A DNA stretch of 64,000 nucleotides from an uncultured Roseicyclus sp. (GCA_947489665.1 CANLEH010000006.1:1-64000); one strand, 5' to 3'; positions 1 to 11,829 are shown, numbered from the stretch's first letter. The notes: generated from the letters alone by a model not told the origin. Numbers and translations: made by a program.

Positions 1-57
1 GCGGGTCCCGCCGCTCCCCGCTGCGTCCGGCGAGGGGGGCCCCGCTGCTTGCCGCGG

Positions 58-160
58 CCCCCCCCCCCCCCGCCGGGGGGGGGGGGGGGGGGGCGGGGGG
101 GGGGCGGCCCCCCCCCCCCCCCCCCCCCCCGACCGGGGGGCCAGCCCCCCGGACCCCCCG
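58..160. repeat. C/G homopolymer low-complexity tract at contig edge
   Basis: Long uninterrupted runs of C, then G, then C, then G fill this stretch, with almost no A or T. Nothing else in the window resembles it. Together with its position at the very start, this points to low-quality or artefactual sequence at a contig end rather than a functional element. The expected next gene of the operon read leftwards (an iron-sulfur subunit following the molybdoenzyme gene) cannot be seen here. Any short reading frame in it is not credible. Confidence 0.8.
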
Positions 161-206
161 GCATTTTCGTGGAACAAAGAAGGGCGGGCGCGCGAAAGGG
201 GCAGGG

Positions 207-2996
207 TCATTGGCCGACCTTCCAGGCGAGGTCTTTGGGGCCCTTGCCGACAGGCGATTTGATCGGCGGGTAGGCGGGTTGGGACTCGGACGGGGCCTCG
301 GCCTTTTCAAGGCGGACCTTGAGGTCGAACCACGCGGCTTGCCCTGTGATCGGGTCGGAGTTGGTCCAGCGGTGGCCATCGCCTTTCGAGGGCAGAAGCT
401 CGTGGATCAGGTGGTTCAGCAGGAAGCCCTTGGTGGCCTCCACCGCGTTTTCATCCAGCGCCCAGGCGCCCTTGCGTTTGCCGATCGCGTTCCACGTCCA
501 GACGGTGTTTTCGTTCAGGGCTGCCATTTCCATGACCGGTACGGTGATGGTGCCGTGGGGCGAGGTGACCTTGGCCCAGTCGCCGTCCTGGAGGTTGTTT
601 TCGCGCATCAGCTTGGTGGGCACGTAAAGCGGGTTGTGGCCGTGGAGCTGGCGCAGCCAGGCGTTTTGGGTGCCCCAAGAATGGTACATCGCCATCGGGC
701 GCTGGGTGAGCGCGGTGATGGGATAGTCGTCCACTTTGTTGGCGGGGGCGGGGTCCGACCAAAAGGGGAGCGGGTCCATGTTTTCGGCGACTTGGGCGCG
801 CAGATGTTCGGGCGGCTGGATGTCGCCATGGCCCTCCGCCGCGCGGCGGAATTTTTGCATCGGCTCCACGTAGAGCGTGAAGAGGTAGGGCTGTGGCGCG
901 TCGTAGAGGCCCATCTCGACGGCCCAATCCTGATAGGCGTTGTTCCAGGGTTTCATGTATTGCGCGCCATCGGGGACGTGGCTGACGAAGAAACCGCCAT
1001 TTTCGATATACTGGTTCAACTGGTCGGGGTTGGGGTCGCCGCGCCCGTGCTGGTCGCCGTTTTCGCCACGCCAGCCGGCGAGCGGGCCGATGCCCGGCCG
1101 GCGGATATGGTTGACGATGTAGTCTCCGTAGTCGGCGTATTTCTGGGAGCCGTCTTCGTTCGTGAAGCCGGGCAGGCCGAGGCGCGCGCCGAGTTCACAG
1201 AGGGCGGATTGGAAGCCTTTGACGTTGCGATCCGGCTCGATCACTGGCCAGCGGATAGCGTCGGCGGCGCCGTCTGCCTCGCAGATCGGGCGGTCGAGGA
1301 GCGAGATGCAATCGTGGCGTTCGAGATAGGTTGTGTCGGGCAGGATCAGGTCGGCGTATGCCACCATCTCGGAGCTATAGGCATCGGAATAGATGATGTG
1401 CGGGATGACATACTCGCCGGTCTCATCCTTGTCGGTCAGCATCTGCATGACGCCGCCGGAGTTCATGGAGGAGTTCCACGACATGTTCGCCATATACATG
1501 AAAAGCGTGTCGATCTTGTAGGGATCACCGGCATGGGCGTTCGAGATGACCATGTGCATGAGGCCGTGGGCGCTCATGGGATTTTCCCAGGTATAGGCCT
1601 TGTCGATGCGGGCCGGCGTGCCGTCTTCCTTGAGCGCGAGATCCTCGGGGCCGTGGACGAAGCCCAGATGCGGGCCGTCGAGCGGTTGGCCGGGCGTGAC
1701 CTTGCAGTGCGGCTTGGGGTGGATCTTGGAGGGCTTGGGGTAGGGCGGCTTGAAGCGGAAGCCGCCGGGGGCCTCGACCGAGCCCAGGATGATCTGGAGG
1801 ATGTGCAGCGCGCGGCAGGTCTGGAAGCCGTTGGCATGGGCGCTGATCCCGCGCATGGAGTGCATGGCGACGGGACGCGCGGTCATGGAGGTGTGGGTTT
1901 CGCCGCGGAAATCGGTCCAAGTGATGGGCAGCTCGAAGCTTTCGTCGAACGCGACGCGGGCCAGTTCGGCGGCGATGGCGCGGATCTTGTCGGCGGGGAT
2001 GCCCGTGCGCTCGGCCACGTTTTCGGGCGCGTACTCGTCGGACATGTAACGCTCGGCCATGTGGTGGAGGACGGGTTTGTGGCCGTCCTTGTGGGTGGCG
2101 CTGAGATCAGGCTGAACGCCGGGTTTGTCGAAGGCGGTGGGCTTGCCGGTCTTGCGGTCGATGACGAGCTCTTTGCCGTCCTTGTCGCGGAGCAGAAGGC
2201 CTGTGTCCTTGTCGACGAGCACCGGTGCGTTGGTCCAGCGGGCCAGGTAGTCGAGGTCGATCTTGCCCGCTTTCATCAGGCAATGGACCATCGACAGGAT
2301 GAAAAGGCCGTCGGTGCCAGGTGTTATGCCGACCCATTCGTCGGCCACGGCGTTGTAGCCTGAGCGGATCGGGTTCACGCCGATCACTTTGGCCCCACGC
2401 GCCTTGATCTTGCCCAGGCCCATTTTGATCGGGTTGCTGTCATGATCCTCGGCGACGCCGAACAGCATGAAAAGCTTGGTGTGATCCCAATCGGGTTGGC
2501 CGAATTCCCAGAACGCGCCGCCCATCGTGTAGATGCCGGCGGCGGCCATGTTGACGGAGCAGAACCCGCCATGGGCCGCGTAGTTGGGGGTGCCGAAATT
2601 CTGCGCCCAGAAACTTGTGAAAGATTGCGATTGGTCGCGGCCCGTGAAGAAAGCGAGTTTGCTTGGGTCTTCTTCGCGGATTGGGCGCAGCCAGCCTTCG
2701 GCGATGGTATAGGCTTCTTCCCAGGAGATTTCTTCGAACTCGCCGGAGCCACGCGGGCCGACGCGCTTGAGCGGCGCTTTCAGGCGGGACGGCGCATTGA
2801 CCTGCATGATGCCGGCGGAGCCCTTGGCGCACAGGACGCCCTGATTCACCGGATGGTCGCGGTTGCCCTCGATATAGGCGACCTTGCCCTCCTTCATGTG
2901 CACGTTGATCCCGCAGCGGCAGGCGCACATGTAGCAGGTGGTTTTGCGGATTTCGTCCGAGACTTTGGGGGACAGGTCCAGTGTCGGTTGCGCCAT
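207..2996 (-). CDS. soeA: Molybdopterin oxidoreductase, probable sulfite dehydrogenase subunit SoeA
   Basis: 929-residue catalytic subunit of the DMSO-reductase (Mo-bis-MGD) superfamily. Near the N terminus it has the [4Fe-4S] pattern C21-x2-C24-x3-C28 with a fourth Cys at 56. Around residue 146 lies HGGFCSVN, a plausible molybdenum-ligating Cys. The C-terminal third has the usual MopB cofactor-binding fold. There is no twin-arginine or other signal peptide, so it should act on the cytoplasmic side. That fits SoeA, which with an iron-sulfur subunit (SoeB) and a membrane anchor (SoeC) oxidises sulfite to sulfate in roseobacters and purple sulfur bacteria. The family assignment is firm. The SoeA substrate assignment rests on the N-terminal CYMCACRCG signature and the missing signal peptide, and is my inference. 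Downstream partners would lie beyond the contig edge. Confidence 0.7.
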   Translation of the reverse strand: MAQPTLDLSPKVSDEIRKTTCYMCACRCGINVHMKEGKVAYIEGNRDHPVNQGVLCAKGSAGIMQVNAPSRLKAPLKRVGPRGSGEFEEISWEEAYTIAEGWLRPIREEDPSKLAFFTGRDQSQSFTSFWAQNFGTPNYAAHGGFCSVNMAAAGIYTMGGAFWEFGQPDWDHTKLFMLFGVAEDHDSNPIKMGLGKIKARGAKVIGVNPIRSGYNAVADEWVGITPGTDGLFILSMVHCLMKAGKIDLDYLARWTNAPVLVDKDTGLLLRDKDGKELVIDRKTGKPTAFDKPGVQPDLSATHKDGHKPVLHHMAERYMSDEYAPENVAERTGIPADKIRAIAAELARVAFDESFELPITWTDFRGETHTSMTARPVAMHSMRGISAHANGFQTCRALHILQIILGSVEAPGGFRFKPPYPKPSKIHPKPHCKVTPGQPLDGPHLGFVHGPEDLALKEDGTPARIDKAYTWENPMSAHGLMHMVISNAHAGDPYKIDTLFMYMANMSWNSSMNSGGVMQMLTDKDETGEYVIPHIIYSDAYSSEMVAYADLILPDTTYLERHDCISLLDRPICEADGAADAIRWPVIEPDRNVKGFQSALCELGARLGLPGFTNEDGSQKYADYGDYIVNHIRRPGIGPLAGWRGENGDQHGRGDPNPDQLNQYIENGGFFVSHVPDGAQYMKPWNNAYQDWAVEMGLYDAPQPYLFTLYVEPMQKFRRAAEGHGDIQPPEHLRAQVAENMDPLPFWSDPAPANKVDDYPITALTQRPMAMYHSWGTQNAWLRQLHGHNPLYVPTKLMRENNLQDGDWAKVTSPHGTITVPVMEMAALNENTVWTWNAIGKRKGAWALDENAVEATKGFLLNHLIHELLPSKGDGHRWTNSDPITGQAAWFDLKVRLEKAEAPSESQPAYPPIKSPVGKGPKDLAWKVGQ

Positions 2997-3051
2997 GTGT
3001 TCCGTCCCCCCAAAATGGTCCCTGCGACAGCCTTATTCCCGCAGGGGCTGG

Positions 3052-3089
3052 TATGGCCATATGGCCAAATCGCGCAGGCGTTATGGCCA
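3052..3089. repeat. Three TATGGCCA octamers upstream of the molybdoenzyme gene
   Basis: TATGGCCA occurs at 3052-3059, 3060-3067 and 3082-3089, so two copies are tandem and the third starts 22 bp later. The first copy plus two bases forms the perfect palindrome TATGGCCATA (3052-3061). The cluster lies 55-95 bp upstream of the molybdoenzyme start codon on the minus strand, where a promoter or activator site would be expected. The regulator is unknown. Confidence 0.4.
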
Positions 3090-3147
3090 AGCGTTCCGGC
3101 AGTATTGAGACTTTTGGTCTCAAATTGCAATGGATCGATTGCCGCAA

Positions 3148-3801
3148 TCAGGCGGCGGACGCAAGCCCCGGAACGTCTCGCAGGTCGGCGGCGGCCATTT
3201 GCAGCGCGGCGAGCGCGGTTTCAAGGCGCGTGTCGAGGTCCGGCAGGGCCAGCGGCAATGTCGTGCCGAGAGCGGCTAGCGGAGCGTGCGGTGCACCGAC
3301 GGGAACCGCAAGGCCGCAAACGCCCGCCTCATAAGCGCCGCGGATTACCTGAGCGGGTTGATCGCTGCCCTGCAGGACCTGCCCGATAGCCGTGGTGTCG
3401 AGGGGCAGTGTGGAGCCGACCGTCAGGCCAAGCGACACCCGCGCGCCTGGACGTGCGGAATGGGCCACGTAGACGGCGACAGTATCGTCGCGCAGGGCAA
3501 GGCTGATCTCACCCCCCAAGGCTTCGGCATGGGCGTTGAGCGTGGGTTGCACGGCGCGCCCGAAGCTGCCTGCTTGCAGGAAAGCGCCAGCCGGGCGCAG
3601 CACGCGGGGGGCAAGCGAGAAGGCGCGGCCCTGCTGGCGGGCCCATCCGGCCTCCACCAGCGTCAGGGTCAGGCGGCGGGCGGTGGAGCGGTCCAGCCCG
3701 GTGCGGTCCGCGATCTGGCTGAGCGTAAGCACCGGCGCGCCTTCGAAGGCAGACAGGACGCCGAGGCCTTTGAGAAGAGTCGTCGAGAGGGTTTTGGACA
3801 T
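3148..3801 (-). CDS. IclR-family transcriptional regulator
   Basis: 217-residue regulator with an N-terminal winged helix-turn-helix (LTLSQIADRTGLDRSTARRL) followed by the IclR effector-binding domain (residues about 80-215, including the GVCGLAVPV segment). IclR members are usually about 250 residues, so this one is short. An in-frame ATG 45 bases upstream (3846) would give 232 residues; neither start has a strong ribosome site, and I chose the one nearest the domain. It is divergent from the Rieske oxygenase gene and shares with it a 97-bp intergenic region that holds a perfect inverted repeat, so it most likely controls that operon. The effector is unknown, presumably an aromatic acid or the pathway substrate. 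Confidence 0.85.
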   Translation of the reverse strand: MSKTLSTTLLKGLGVLSAFEGAPVLTLSQIADRTGLDRSTARRLTLTLVEAGWARQQGRAFSLAPRVLRPAGAFLQAGSFGRAVQPTLNAHAEALGGEISLALRDDTVAVYVAHSARPGARVSLGLTVGSTLPLDTTAIGQVLQGSDQPAQVIRGAYEAGVCGLAVPVGAPHAPLAALGTTLPLALPDLDTRLETALAALQMAAADLRDVPGLASAA

Positions 3802-3858
3802 CTGCGCGCTTTCGTTGACAGGGGGAGGAAAGCGCGTCACGCTCATAAAGTCAACAAA

Positions 3859-3875
3859 TGTGCGTATATCGCACA
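3859..3875. promoter_or_regulatory. Probable IclR operator palindrome
   Basis: TGTGCG-TATAT-CGCACA is a perfect 6-bp inverted repeat with a 5-bp AT spacer. It lies between the divergent IclR gene and the Rieske oxygenase gene. Operators of IclR regulators of aromatic catabolism (PcaR/PcaU/PobR type) have similar short GC-ended palindromes with AT centres, so this is the best candidate binding site. Confidence 0.6.
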
Positions 3876-3897
3876 AATCCAGCGGAGGGTCGTGCCC

Positions 3898-5207
3898 ATG
3901 ATGAGCCAGGAGTTGAACGATCAGATCACGCGGGTCGGGCCGGGGACGGGCGCGGGCAAGGTGCTGCGGCACTATTGGCAACCGGCGGCCCTGAGCGACG
4001 AGTTGATGGGCGCGCGGCCTGTGGTGCCCGTCAAGCTGATGGGGGAGGAATTGGTGCTGTTCCGCGACGAAAGCGGCACGTTGGGCCTGATCGGGCGGCA
4101 CTGTCCGCATCGGGGGGCGGACCTTGCCTATGGCCGGTTGGAGGATAACGGGTTGCGGTGCCCGTTCCACGGCTGGCACTTCGATTGTACCGGGCAATGT
4201 GTGGAGCAGCCGGGGGAGCCTGAGGGCTCGCGGATGCACGAACAGATCAAGGCGGTCAGCTATCCGGTTCAGGAAAAGAATGGGATCATTTGGGCTTACA
4301 TGGGGCCGGGCGATCCGCCGCCCTTTGCTGATTTCGACTGCTTCCGCGCGCCGGAGAGCCATGTTTTCGCTTTCAAGGGGCTGTGGGAGTGCAATTGGCT
4401 TCAGGCGATGGAGGTCGGCATCGACCCGGCGCACGCGAGTTTCCTTCATAGGTTTTTGCAGGATGAGGACCCGGCGGACAGCTACGGCAAGCAGTTCCGG
4501 GATGGGGTGGACGGCGCTGAGATGCCGATGACGAAACTGCTGCGCGACTATCCTCGGCCCGAGATCAGCGTGGATGAAATGGACTACGGCATGAAGTTAA
4601 CCGCGCTGCGCCATCTGGACGATGGACGCACCCATGTGCGGGTGACGAACCAGATCTTCCCACAGGCGATTTGCATCCCGATGAGCCGGGAGATGACCAT
4701 CACCCAATGGCACGTGCCGGTCGATGATGAGACCTGTTATTGGTATTCGATGTTCACGTCTTTCGACGCGCCAGTCGACAAGGCGACCATGCGCGATCAA
4801 CGGTTGGCGGAGCATCGGTTGCCGGATTATGCGCCGCTGAAAAATGCGCGGAACAACTACGGCTACGACGCCGATGAGCAGGCCGATCAGACCTATACGG
4901 GTATGGGCCTCGACATCAACGTGCATGACCAATGGGCGGTCGAGAGCATGGGGCGGATCCAGGACCGACGGTTCGAGCATCTGGGCAAGACCGATGTTGG
5001 GATCATCAAGTATCGGCGCATGCTGCGCGCGGCGATTGCGGCTGTTGAGGCGGGGGAGGCGCAGGGCCTGAAGATGCAGAACGGTGTGACGGAGGCCATC
5101 AAGGGGCCGCTTTCGAATGATGCGATTGCGCCGGATGATGATTGGCAGGCGGCCTCCGTTCAGGCAGACTTGGAGCGTCGGGGCCAGTGCCCCTGGGATG
5201 CAAGCGT

Positions 5208-5211
<4 letters not shown>
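3898..5211 (+). CDS. Rieske non-heme iron oxygenase, large (alpha) subunit
   Basis: 437-residue aromatic-ring-hydroxylating or demethylating oxygenase. The Rieske [2Fe-2S] ligands are visible as C69-x-H71 and C88-x2-H91 (CPHRG...CPFHGWH). The C-terminal catalytic domain begins with GIDPAHASFLH, carrying the two histidines expected to bind the mononuclear iron. Overall layout resembles the phthalate 4,5-dioxygenase type (single-component alpha, homomeric). Start: GGAGGG lies 8 bases before 3898; a second ATG follows immediately. No ferredoxin reductase gene is present in the window, so electrons must come from elsewhere. It is first in an operon with a glutamine-synthetase-like gene (overlapping its stop) and a 3-hydroxyanthranilate dioxygenase. 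Substrate unknown; an aromatic amine or acid is inferred from context. Confidence 0.88.
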
Positions 5212-7138
<1,927 letters not shown>

Positions 7139-7175
7139 CCGCAATCCGTTGCGCGGGCGTCCGATATCCGGCTAG

Positions 7176-8228
<1,053 letters not shown>

Positions 8229-8248
8229 TCTGATTTTCAACGAAGAAG

Positions 8249-8276
8249 CCCGGGCGTTGTCAGACGCCCGGGTTTT
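8249..8276 (+). terminator. Hairpin with T-tract between dctP and dctQ
   Basis: CCCGGGCGT (8249-8257) pairs perfectly with ACGCCCGGG (8264-8272) across a 6-base loop and is followed by TTTT. This is a classical intrinsic terminator shape. Because the membrane subunits follow in the same operon, it probably acts as a partial terminator or as a 3' stabiliser that keeps the binding-protein message in excess. Confidence 0.8.
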
Positions 8277-8291
8277 GCTTGGGACCTGCCC

Positions 8292-8840
8292 ATGTTGACC
8301 CGCCTTTCCGCCTTCTGGGCCCGGATTGAACTTTCCGCTGCTGCCATTCTGGCCGTGGGTGTGACGCTGTTGATCCTCCTTAACGTCGTAACGCGCACGG
8401 CGGGTGCGCCGATCTATTGGGTGGATGAGACGGCGATCTACACGATGGTCTGGATGACGTTTCTGGGCGCCTCGGCGGCGATCCAGATGCGGCAACAGGT
8501 GGCGATCACGATCCTGACCGACGCGCTGCCCGGCGGGGCGAAGCGGGTGGCGGCCAAGCTAGTGGACCTGGCGGTTTTTGTCTTTGCGGCGGCGATGCTC
8601 TGGTTCTGTTGGCGCTGGTTCAACCCTTGGGCACTGGCGCAGAACGGGTTCGACGTGATGGCGTTTCAGGGAAGCACTTTCAACTTCATCTATGCGGAGC
8701 CGACCAGCACTTTGGGTATCTCGAAATGGATCATCTGGCTGGTCATGCCGATCTTTTCCGCCGGCGTGTTCCTGCACGCCACGGCGCATCTGCTCAACTT
8801 CGCACCGCCTGAGACCAGCGGCCCGGAGGTCGCCACATGA
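8292..8840 (+). CDS. TRAP transporter small membrane subunit (DctQ family)
   Basis: 182-residue integral membrane protein with four predicted hydrophobic helices (about residues 15-40, 50-70, 90-110 and 135-160) and the DctQ-typical segment VDETAIYTMVWMTFLGASAA after the first helix. It partners the large subunit whose start codon overlaps its stop (ATGA at 8837). Together they form the sodium-driven permease for the acid captured by the upstream binding protein. The distance from the preceding hairpin to the ATG is only 15 bases, so its translation level may depend on read-through of that structure. Confidence 0.88.
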   Translation: MLTRLSAFWARIELSAAAILAVGVTLLILLNVVTRTAGAPIYWVDETAIYTMVWMTFLGASAAIQMRQQVAITILTDALPGGAKRVAAKLVDLAVFVFAAAMLWFCWRWFNPWALAQNGFDVMAFQGSTFNFIYAEPTSTLGISKWIIWLVMPIFSAGVFLHATAHLLNFAPPETSGPEVAT

Positions 8841-10099
8841 CCCCGGCGCTGTTTTTCGCGAAGCTGCTGTTGGCTGTTCCGGTTGCGGTTGTCCTCGCGC
8901 TGACGGCGATGTGGTACATTTGGGAGAGTGACAACACGATCCTCTACGATAGCTTTGCGCAACGGATGTTTTCAGGCGTCGAGGCGTACGGGTTGCTTGC
9001 GATCCCGCTCTTCATGCTGACCGGTGAGTTGATGAATGAGGGCGGCATGACCCGTCGCCTGATCCACGCCGCGCGGGTGTTTGTGGGCGGGTTCCGGGGC
9101 GGCCTCGCCTATATCAACCTGCTGGCGAATATGTTCATGGCGGCCATTGTAGGCTCCGCTGCAGCGCAGATCGCGGTGATGAGCCGCGCGATGGTGCCTG
9201 CGATGGAGGAAGAGGGGTACGATCGGGGCTTTGCGGCGGCCACGACGGCGGCGGGCGGATTGCTGGCGCCGGTGATCCCGCCTTCGATGCTGTTTGTGAT
9301 CTACGGGGTGTTGGCGCAGATCCCCATTGGCGACATGTTCCTGGCCGGGATCATTCCGGGCCTGATCCTTTCGGCCTGTTTCGCCATCGTGATTGCCTTG
9401 ATCGGGTTGAAGCAGCAATTCCCGAAGGGGGAGTGGTTGGCCGCGTCCGAGGCCGGGAAGGCCCTGCTGTACGCGCTGCCCGCGATGCTGATCCCGGCGG
9501 CGATCATTGGCGGGATCATCGGTGGCGTGGCGACTCCGACGGAATCGGCTGCGGTGGCAAGTGTGGTGGCCTTTGCGCTGGGATGGTTGCTGTATCGGGA
9601 GTTGGAGCCGCGAAAGCTGTTTGACATGTTCAAGCGCACGGCGCTGAACGCGGCGCTGATCATCTTCATGATTGCGGCCGCGAACGTGTTTGGCTGGGTG
9701 ATCATCTACGAGGCCGTGCCGCAGCGGCTGGCGGAGTTCATCACCACGATCACGGAAAACCCGTTCCTGTTCCTGCTGATCGTCAATGTGGTTTTGCTGT
9801 TCGTGGGTATGGTCATCGACGGGATCGCCGCCATCATTCTGGTCACGCCGATCCTGTTGCCGATTGCCATCGAAAGCTATGGCATCAGCCCGTATCAGTT
9901 TGGCGTCGTCATCTCGCTCAACCTGGTGCTGGGGCTGCTGACGCCGCCGGTGGGTGTGGGCCTTTATATCGCGTCCGCCATGGGGGAGACGCCGACGGGC
10001 CGTATCCTGCGCCAGCTCTGGCCGTTCCTGATTGCGGTGGCATTGGTGTTGATCCTGCTCAGCTATGCGCCCTGGCTGTCGACGGCTTTGATCAGCTAG
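8837..10099 (+). CDS. TRAP transporter large membrane subunit (DctM family)
   Basis: 420-residue polytopic permease (about 12 hydrophobic helices) of the DctM/ion transporter superfamily. It shows the typical motifs GYDRGFAAATTAAGGLLAPVIPPS and GGVATPTESAAVA, which belong to the two re-entrant hairpin regions that bind sodium and substrate. It is translationally coupled to the small subunit by ATGA. Its last eight bases overlap the end of the convergent LysR gene. This completes a full TRAP system. Confidence 0.92.
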   Translation: MTPALFFAKLLLAVPVAVVLALTAMWYIWESDNTILYDSFAQRMFSGVEAYGLLAIPLFMLTGELMNEGGMTRRLIHAARVFVGGFRGGLAYINLLANMFMAAIVGSAAAQIAVMSRAMVPAMEEEGYDRGFAAATTAAGGLLAPVIPPSMLFVIYGVLAQIPIGDMFLAGIIPGLILSACFAIVIALIGLKQQFPKGEWLAASEAGKALLYALPAMLIPAAIIGGIIGGVATPTESAAVASVVAFALGWLLYRELEPRKLFDMFKRTALNAALIIFMIAAANVFGWVIIYEAVPQRLAEFITTITENPFLFLLIVNVVLLFVGMVIDGIAAIILVTPILLPIAIESYGISPYQFGVVISLNLVLGLLTPPVGVGLYIASAMGETPTGRILRQLWPFLIAVALVLILLSYAPWLSTALIS

Positions 10100-11045
10100 C
10101 GGTGGCGCTTTGAGTGAGGGCCGTGGCCTCTTCTTGCAAGGCCAGCAGGAACAGGCGGGCGGCGGGGGAGAGTTGGGTGTCGCCCCGGTGAGTTACACCA
10201 ATCGGGCCGGACCCGAACGGGAGGTCATAGTCCAGCCGGCTCAGCACCTTCAGCGTCAGGTCAAGCGCTGCGACGGTGCGCGGGACAAGGCCGATCAACG
10301 CACCGCTGCTGAGCAAGGCCCGGTTGCTGAGGTAGTTCACGCTTTCGACCACCTTGGGCGGTTCATATTGCGCGGCCTCGACGAACACTTCGTCGATCTG
10401 GCGGCGCAGGGTGGTCTCGGGCGGGGGCAGGATCCAACCGAAGGGTCGCAGATCGTCAAAGCTGAGGCCCGCGCGTCCGGCCAGCGGGTGATCGGGGCCA
10501 ACCACCAGCACCACATCCTCATGGATCAGGGGGACCTGAACCAACCCCTTGCGGTGGCGGTGGTGGGGCAGGCGGCCCACGACAAGGTCGACCTCTCCGG
10601 TCTGGACGCGGGGCATGAGGGCGTCGTTTGTGCCTTCCACCACCCGGATCGTGACATTGGCGCGCTCGGCCAAGACACGCTGAATCGCAAGGGGCACAAG
10701 TTGCGCGGCACCCGCCAGAAGGGTGCCGACGGTGATACGGCCTGCGCTGCCTTCGGTGATATCCTCCATCTCCTGCGTGGCGTTGGACAATTGGGCGAAG
10801 ATCAACTGCGCGTGGCGGATCAGGGCGGCCCCTTGCTCGGTCGCGATGACACCGCGGTTGGTGCGCGTGAACAGGCGCGTGTCGAAGTCGGCCTCAAGCT
10901 CCTTGATCATGCGGGTGGCGGCGGGCTGGCTGATGTTTTCGGCCTGCGCGGCGGCCTGAATATTGCCAAGCTGTCCGACCGTCACCAGCAGGCTGAGTTG
11001 CCGCAGCTTCAGGCGGTTGAGCGCGCGGTTGTAGAGGCGGGCCAT
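10092..11045 (-). CDS. LysR-family transcriptional regulator
   Basis: 317 residues: N-terminal winged helix-turn-helix (LSLLVTVGQLGNIQAAAQ...SQPAATRMIKELE, residues 17-60) and a LysR substrate-binding domain from about residue 95. It resembles the GbpR/CbbR-like branch, which often regulates sugar or aromatic acid catabolism. It lies one base downstream of the aspartate-dehydrogenase-like gene and is co-transcribed with it. An inverted repeat in front of that operon (11830-11847) is a candidate binding site and would also reach the divergent molybdoenzyme gene. It could alternatively control the convergent TRAP operon, but that has no shared promoter. Confidence 0.88.
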   Translation of the reverse strand: MARLYNRALNRLKLRQLSLLVTVGQLGNIQAAAQAENISQPAATRMIKELEADFDTRLFTRTNRGVIATEQGAALIRHAQLIFAQLSNATQEMEDITEGSAGRITVGTLLAGAAQLVPLAIQRVLAERANVTIRVVEGTNDALMPRVQTGEVDLVVGRLPHHRHRKGLVQVPLIHEDVVLVVGPDHPLAGRAGLSFDDLRPFGWILPPPETTLRRQIDEVFVEAAQYEPPKVVESVNYLSNRALLSSGALIGLVPRTVAALDLTLKVLSRLDYDLPFGSGPIGVTHRGDTQLSPAARLFLLALQEEATALTQSATAS

Positions 11046-11046
11046 G

Positions 11047-11811
11047 TCAGGCGAACCGGATGGGCGAGGAGGCTTGGCGCAGGGCGGCTACGGCTGACAT
11101 CGCGGCCAGCGCGGAGGAGCGTGGATTGTCCGGCAGACCCTTGCCGGTGATGCGGAAGGCCATGGTGCCGAAGGTTCCTTCGGCGCGGATATCGTGGATG
11201 TTTCCGGTGGCCGCAGGGTCGGCAATAAGCTCCGCCCGTGTGGCGTCGAACCCAAGACCCGCCAAGGCGACGGCGGCGGCGACATTTGCGTTTTTCGGAT
11301 AGGCGAGGGCGGCTTCGCGGGCGGTGCCGACAAAGTGGGTGGCCGGTTTGGATAAGGTCTCAAGATCAAGCGCGTCTTCTGCCGGAGAGCCACGCCAGCC
11401 CGCAGGGGGTTTGCGCCCCGAATAGGTCACCGCGCTGAGGCCACCGACCGCCCCGGCCCGCAGGGCATCCAGCGCCCCAATCGCGCCGGAGGCCAGGTGC
11501 AATTGCGCGCCGCCCGTCTGTGCGCTGTGTTCAAGCTGCGTGGCAAGATCGGCATCGGCCAGAGCGCCGAGGGACAGGGTCAGCACGTCGATCCCGGCGG
11601 ACAGCGCCTTTGGGCCGTGTTGGGCCAGCCCGGTATGCCCGGCGCAATCGATCAGAAGGTCGACGGGCGGAAGATCAGCCACATCCGCCACGGCATGGGC
11701 CTGGGCCTGTCGCAAGATCCGACCGACAAGTTCAAGCTCGCCTGGCTGTGCGAGGATCGCGTCGGTCACGTACCCCGCAATTGCGCCCTTTCCGATGATG
11801 GCCAGCCGCAT
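11047..11811 (-). CDS. nadX: Aspartate dehydrogenase-like NAD(P)-dependent oxidoreductase
   Basis: 254 residues with an N-terminal Rossmann motif (AIIGKGAIAGYV) and a C-terminal aspartate-dehydrogenase domain. That domain contains PKNANVAAAVALAGLGFDATR and NIHDIRAEGTFG; the His of this last motif corresponds to the proposed catalytic His of L-aspartate dehydrogenases. Start chosen at 11811 because AGGAAAGGA precedes it at proper spacing; an ATG 39 bases further upstream has no such site. The canonical reaction is oxidation of L-aspartate to iminoaspartate/oxaloacetate. In this catabolic setting (LysR behind it, Mo-hydroxylase and DapA-like genes divergent) the physiological substrate may differ. 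The symbol is by family. Confidence 0.75.
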   Translation of the reverse strand: MRLAIIGKGAIAGYVTDAILAQPGELELVGRILRQAQAHAVADVADLPPVDLLIDCAGHTGLAQHGPKALSAGIDVLTLSLGALADADLATQLEHSAQTGGAQLHLASGAIGALDALRAGAVGGLSAVTYSGRKPPAGWRGSPAEDALDLETLSKPATHFVGTAREAALAYPKNANVAAAVALAGLGFDATRAELIADPAATGNIHDIRAEGTFGTMAFRITGKGLPDNPRSSALAAMSAVAALRQASSPIRFA

Positions 11812-11829
11812 CTTGTATCCTTTCCTGAT

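Noticed and set aside
1-206. G/C runs as a real G-quadruplex or telomere-like structure, or a proline/glycine-rich protein
   Set aside because: Irregular homopolymers at a contig edge, with no repeat unit, are better explained as assembly or sequencing artefact.
210-2363. 717-codon open frame on the plus strand opposite the molybdoenzyme gene
   Set aside because: Antisense shadow caused by high GC; no domain, and it lies wholly within a clearly real gene on the other strand.
3286-3897. Upstream extension of the Rieske oxygenase frame
   Set aside because: Overlaps the divergent IclR gene and the palindrome; the family N terminus begins at 3898 with a good ribosome site.
5142-5207. ATG at 5142 as start of the glutamyl ligase
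   Set aside because: It would add 22 residues without family similarity and overlap the Rieske gene by 70 bases; TTG 5208 gives the correct N terminus.
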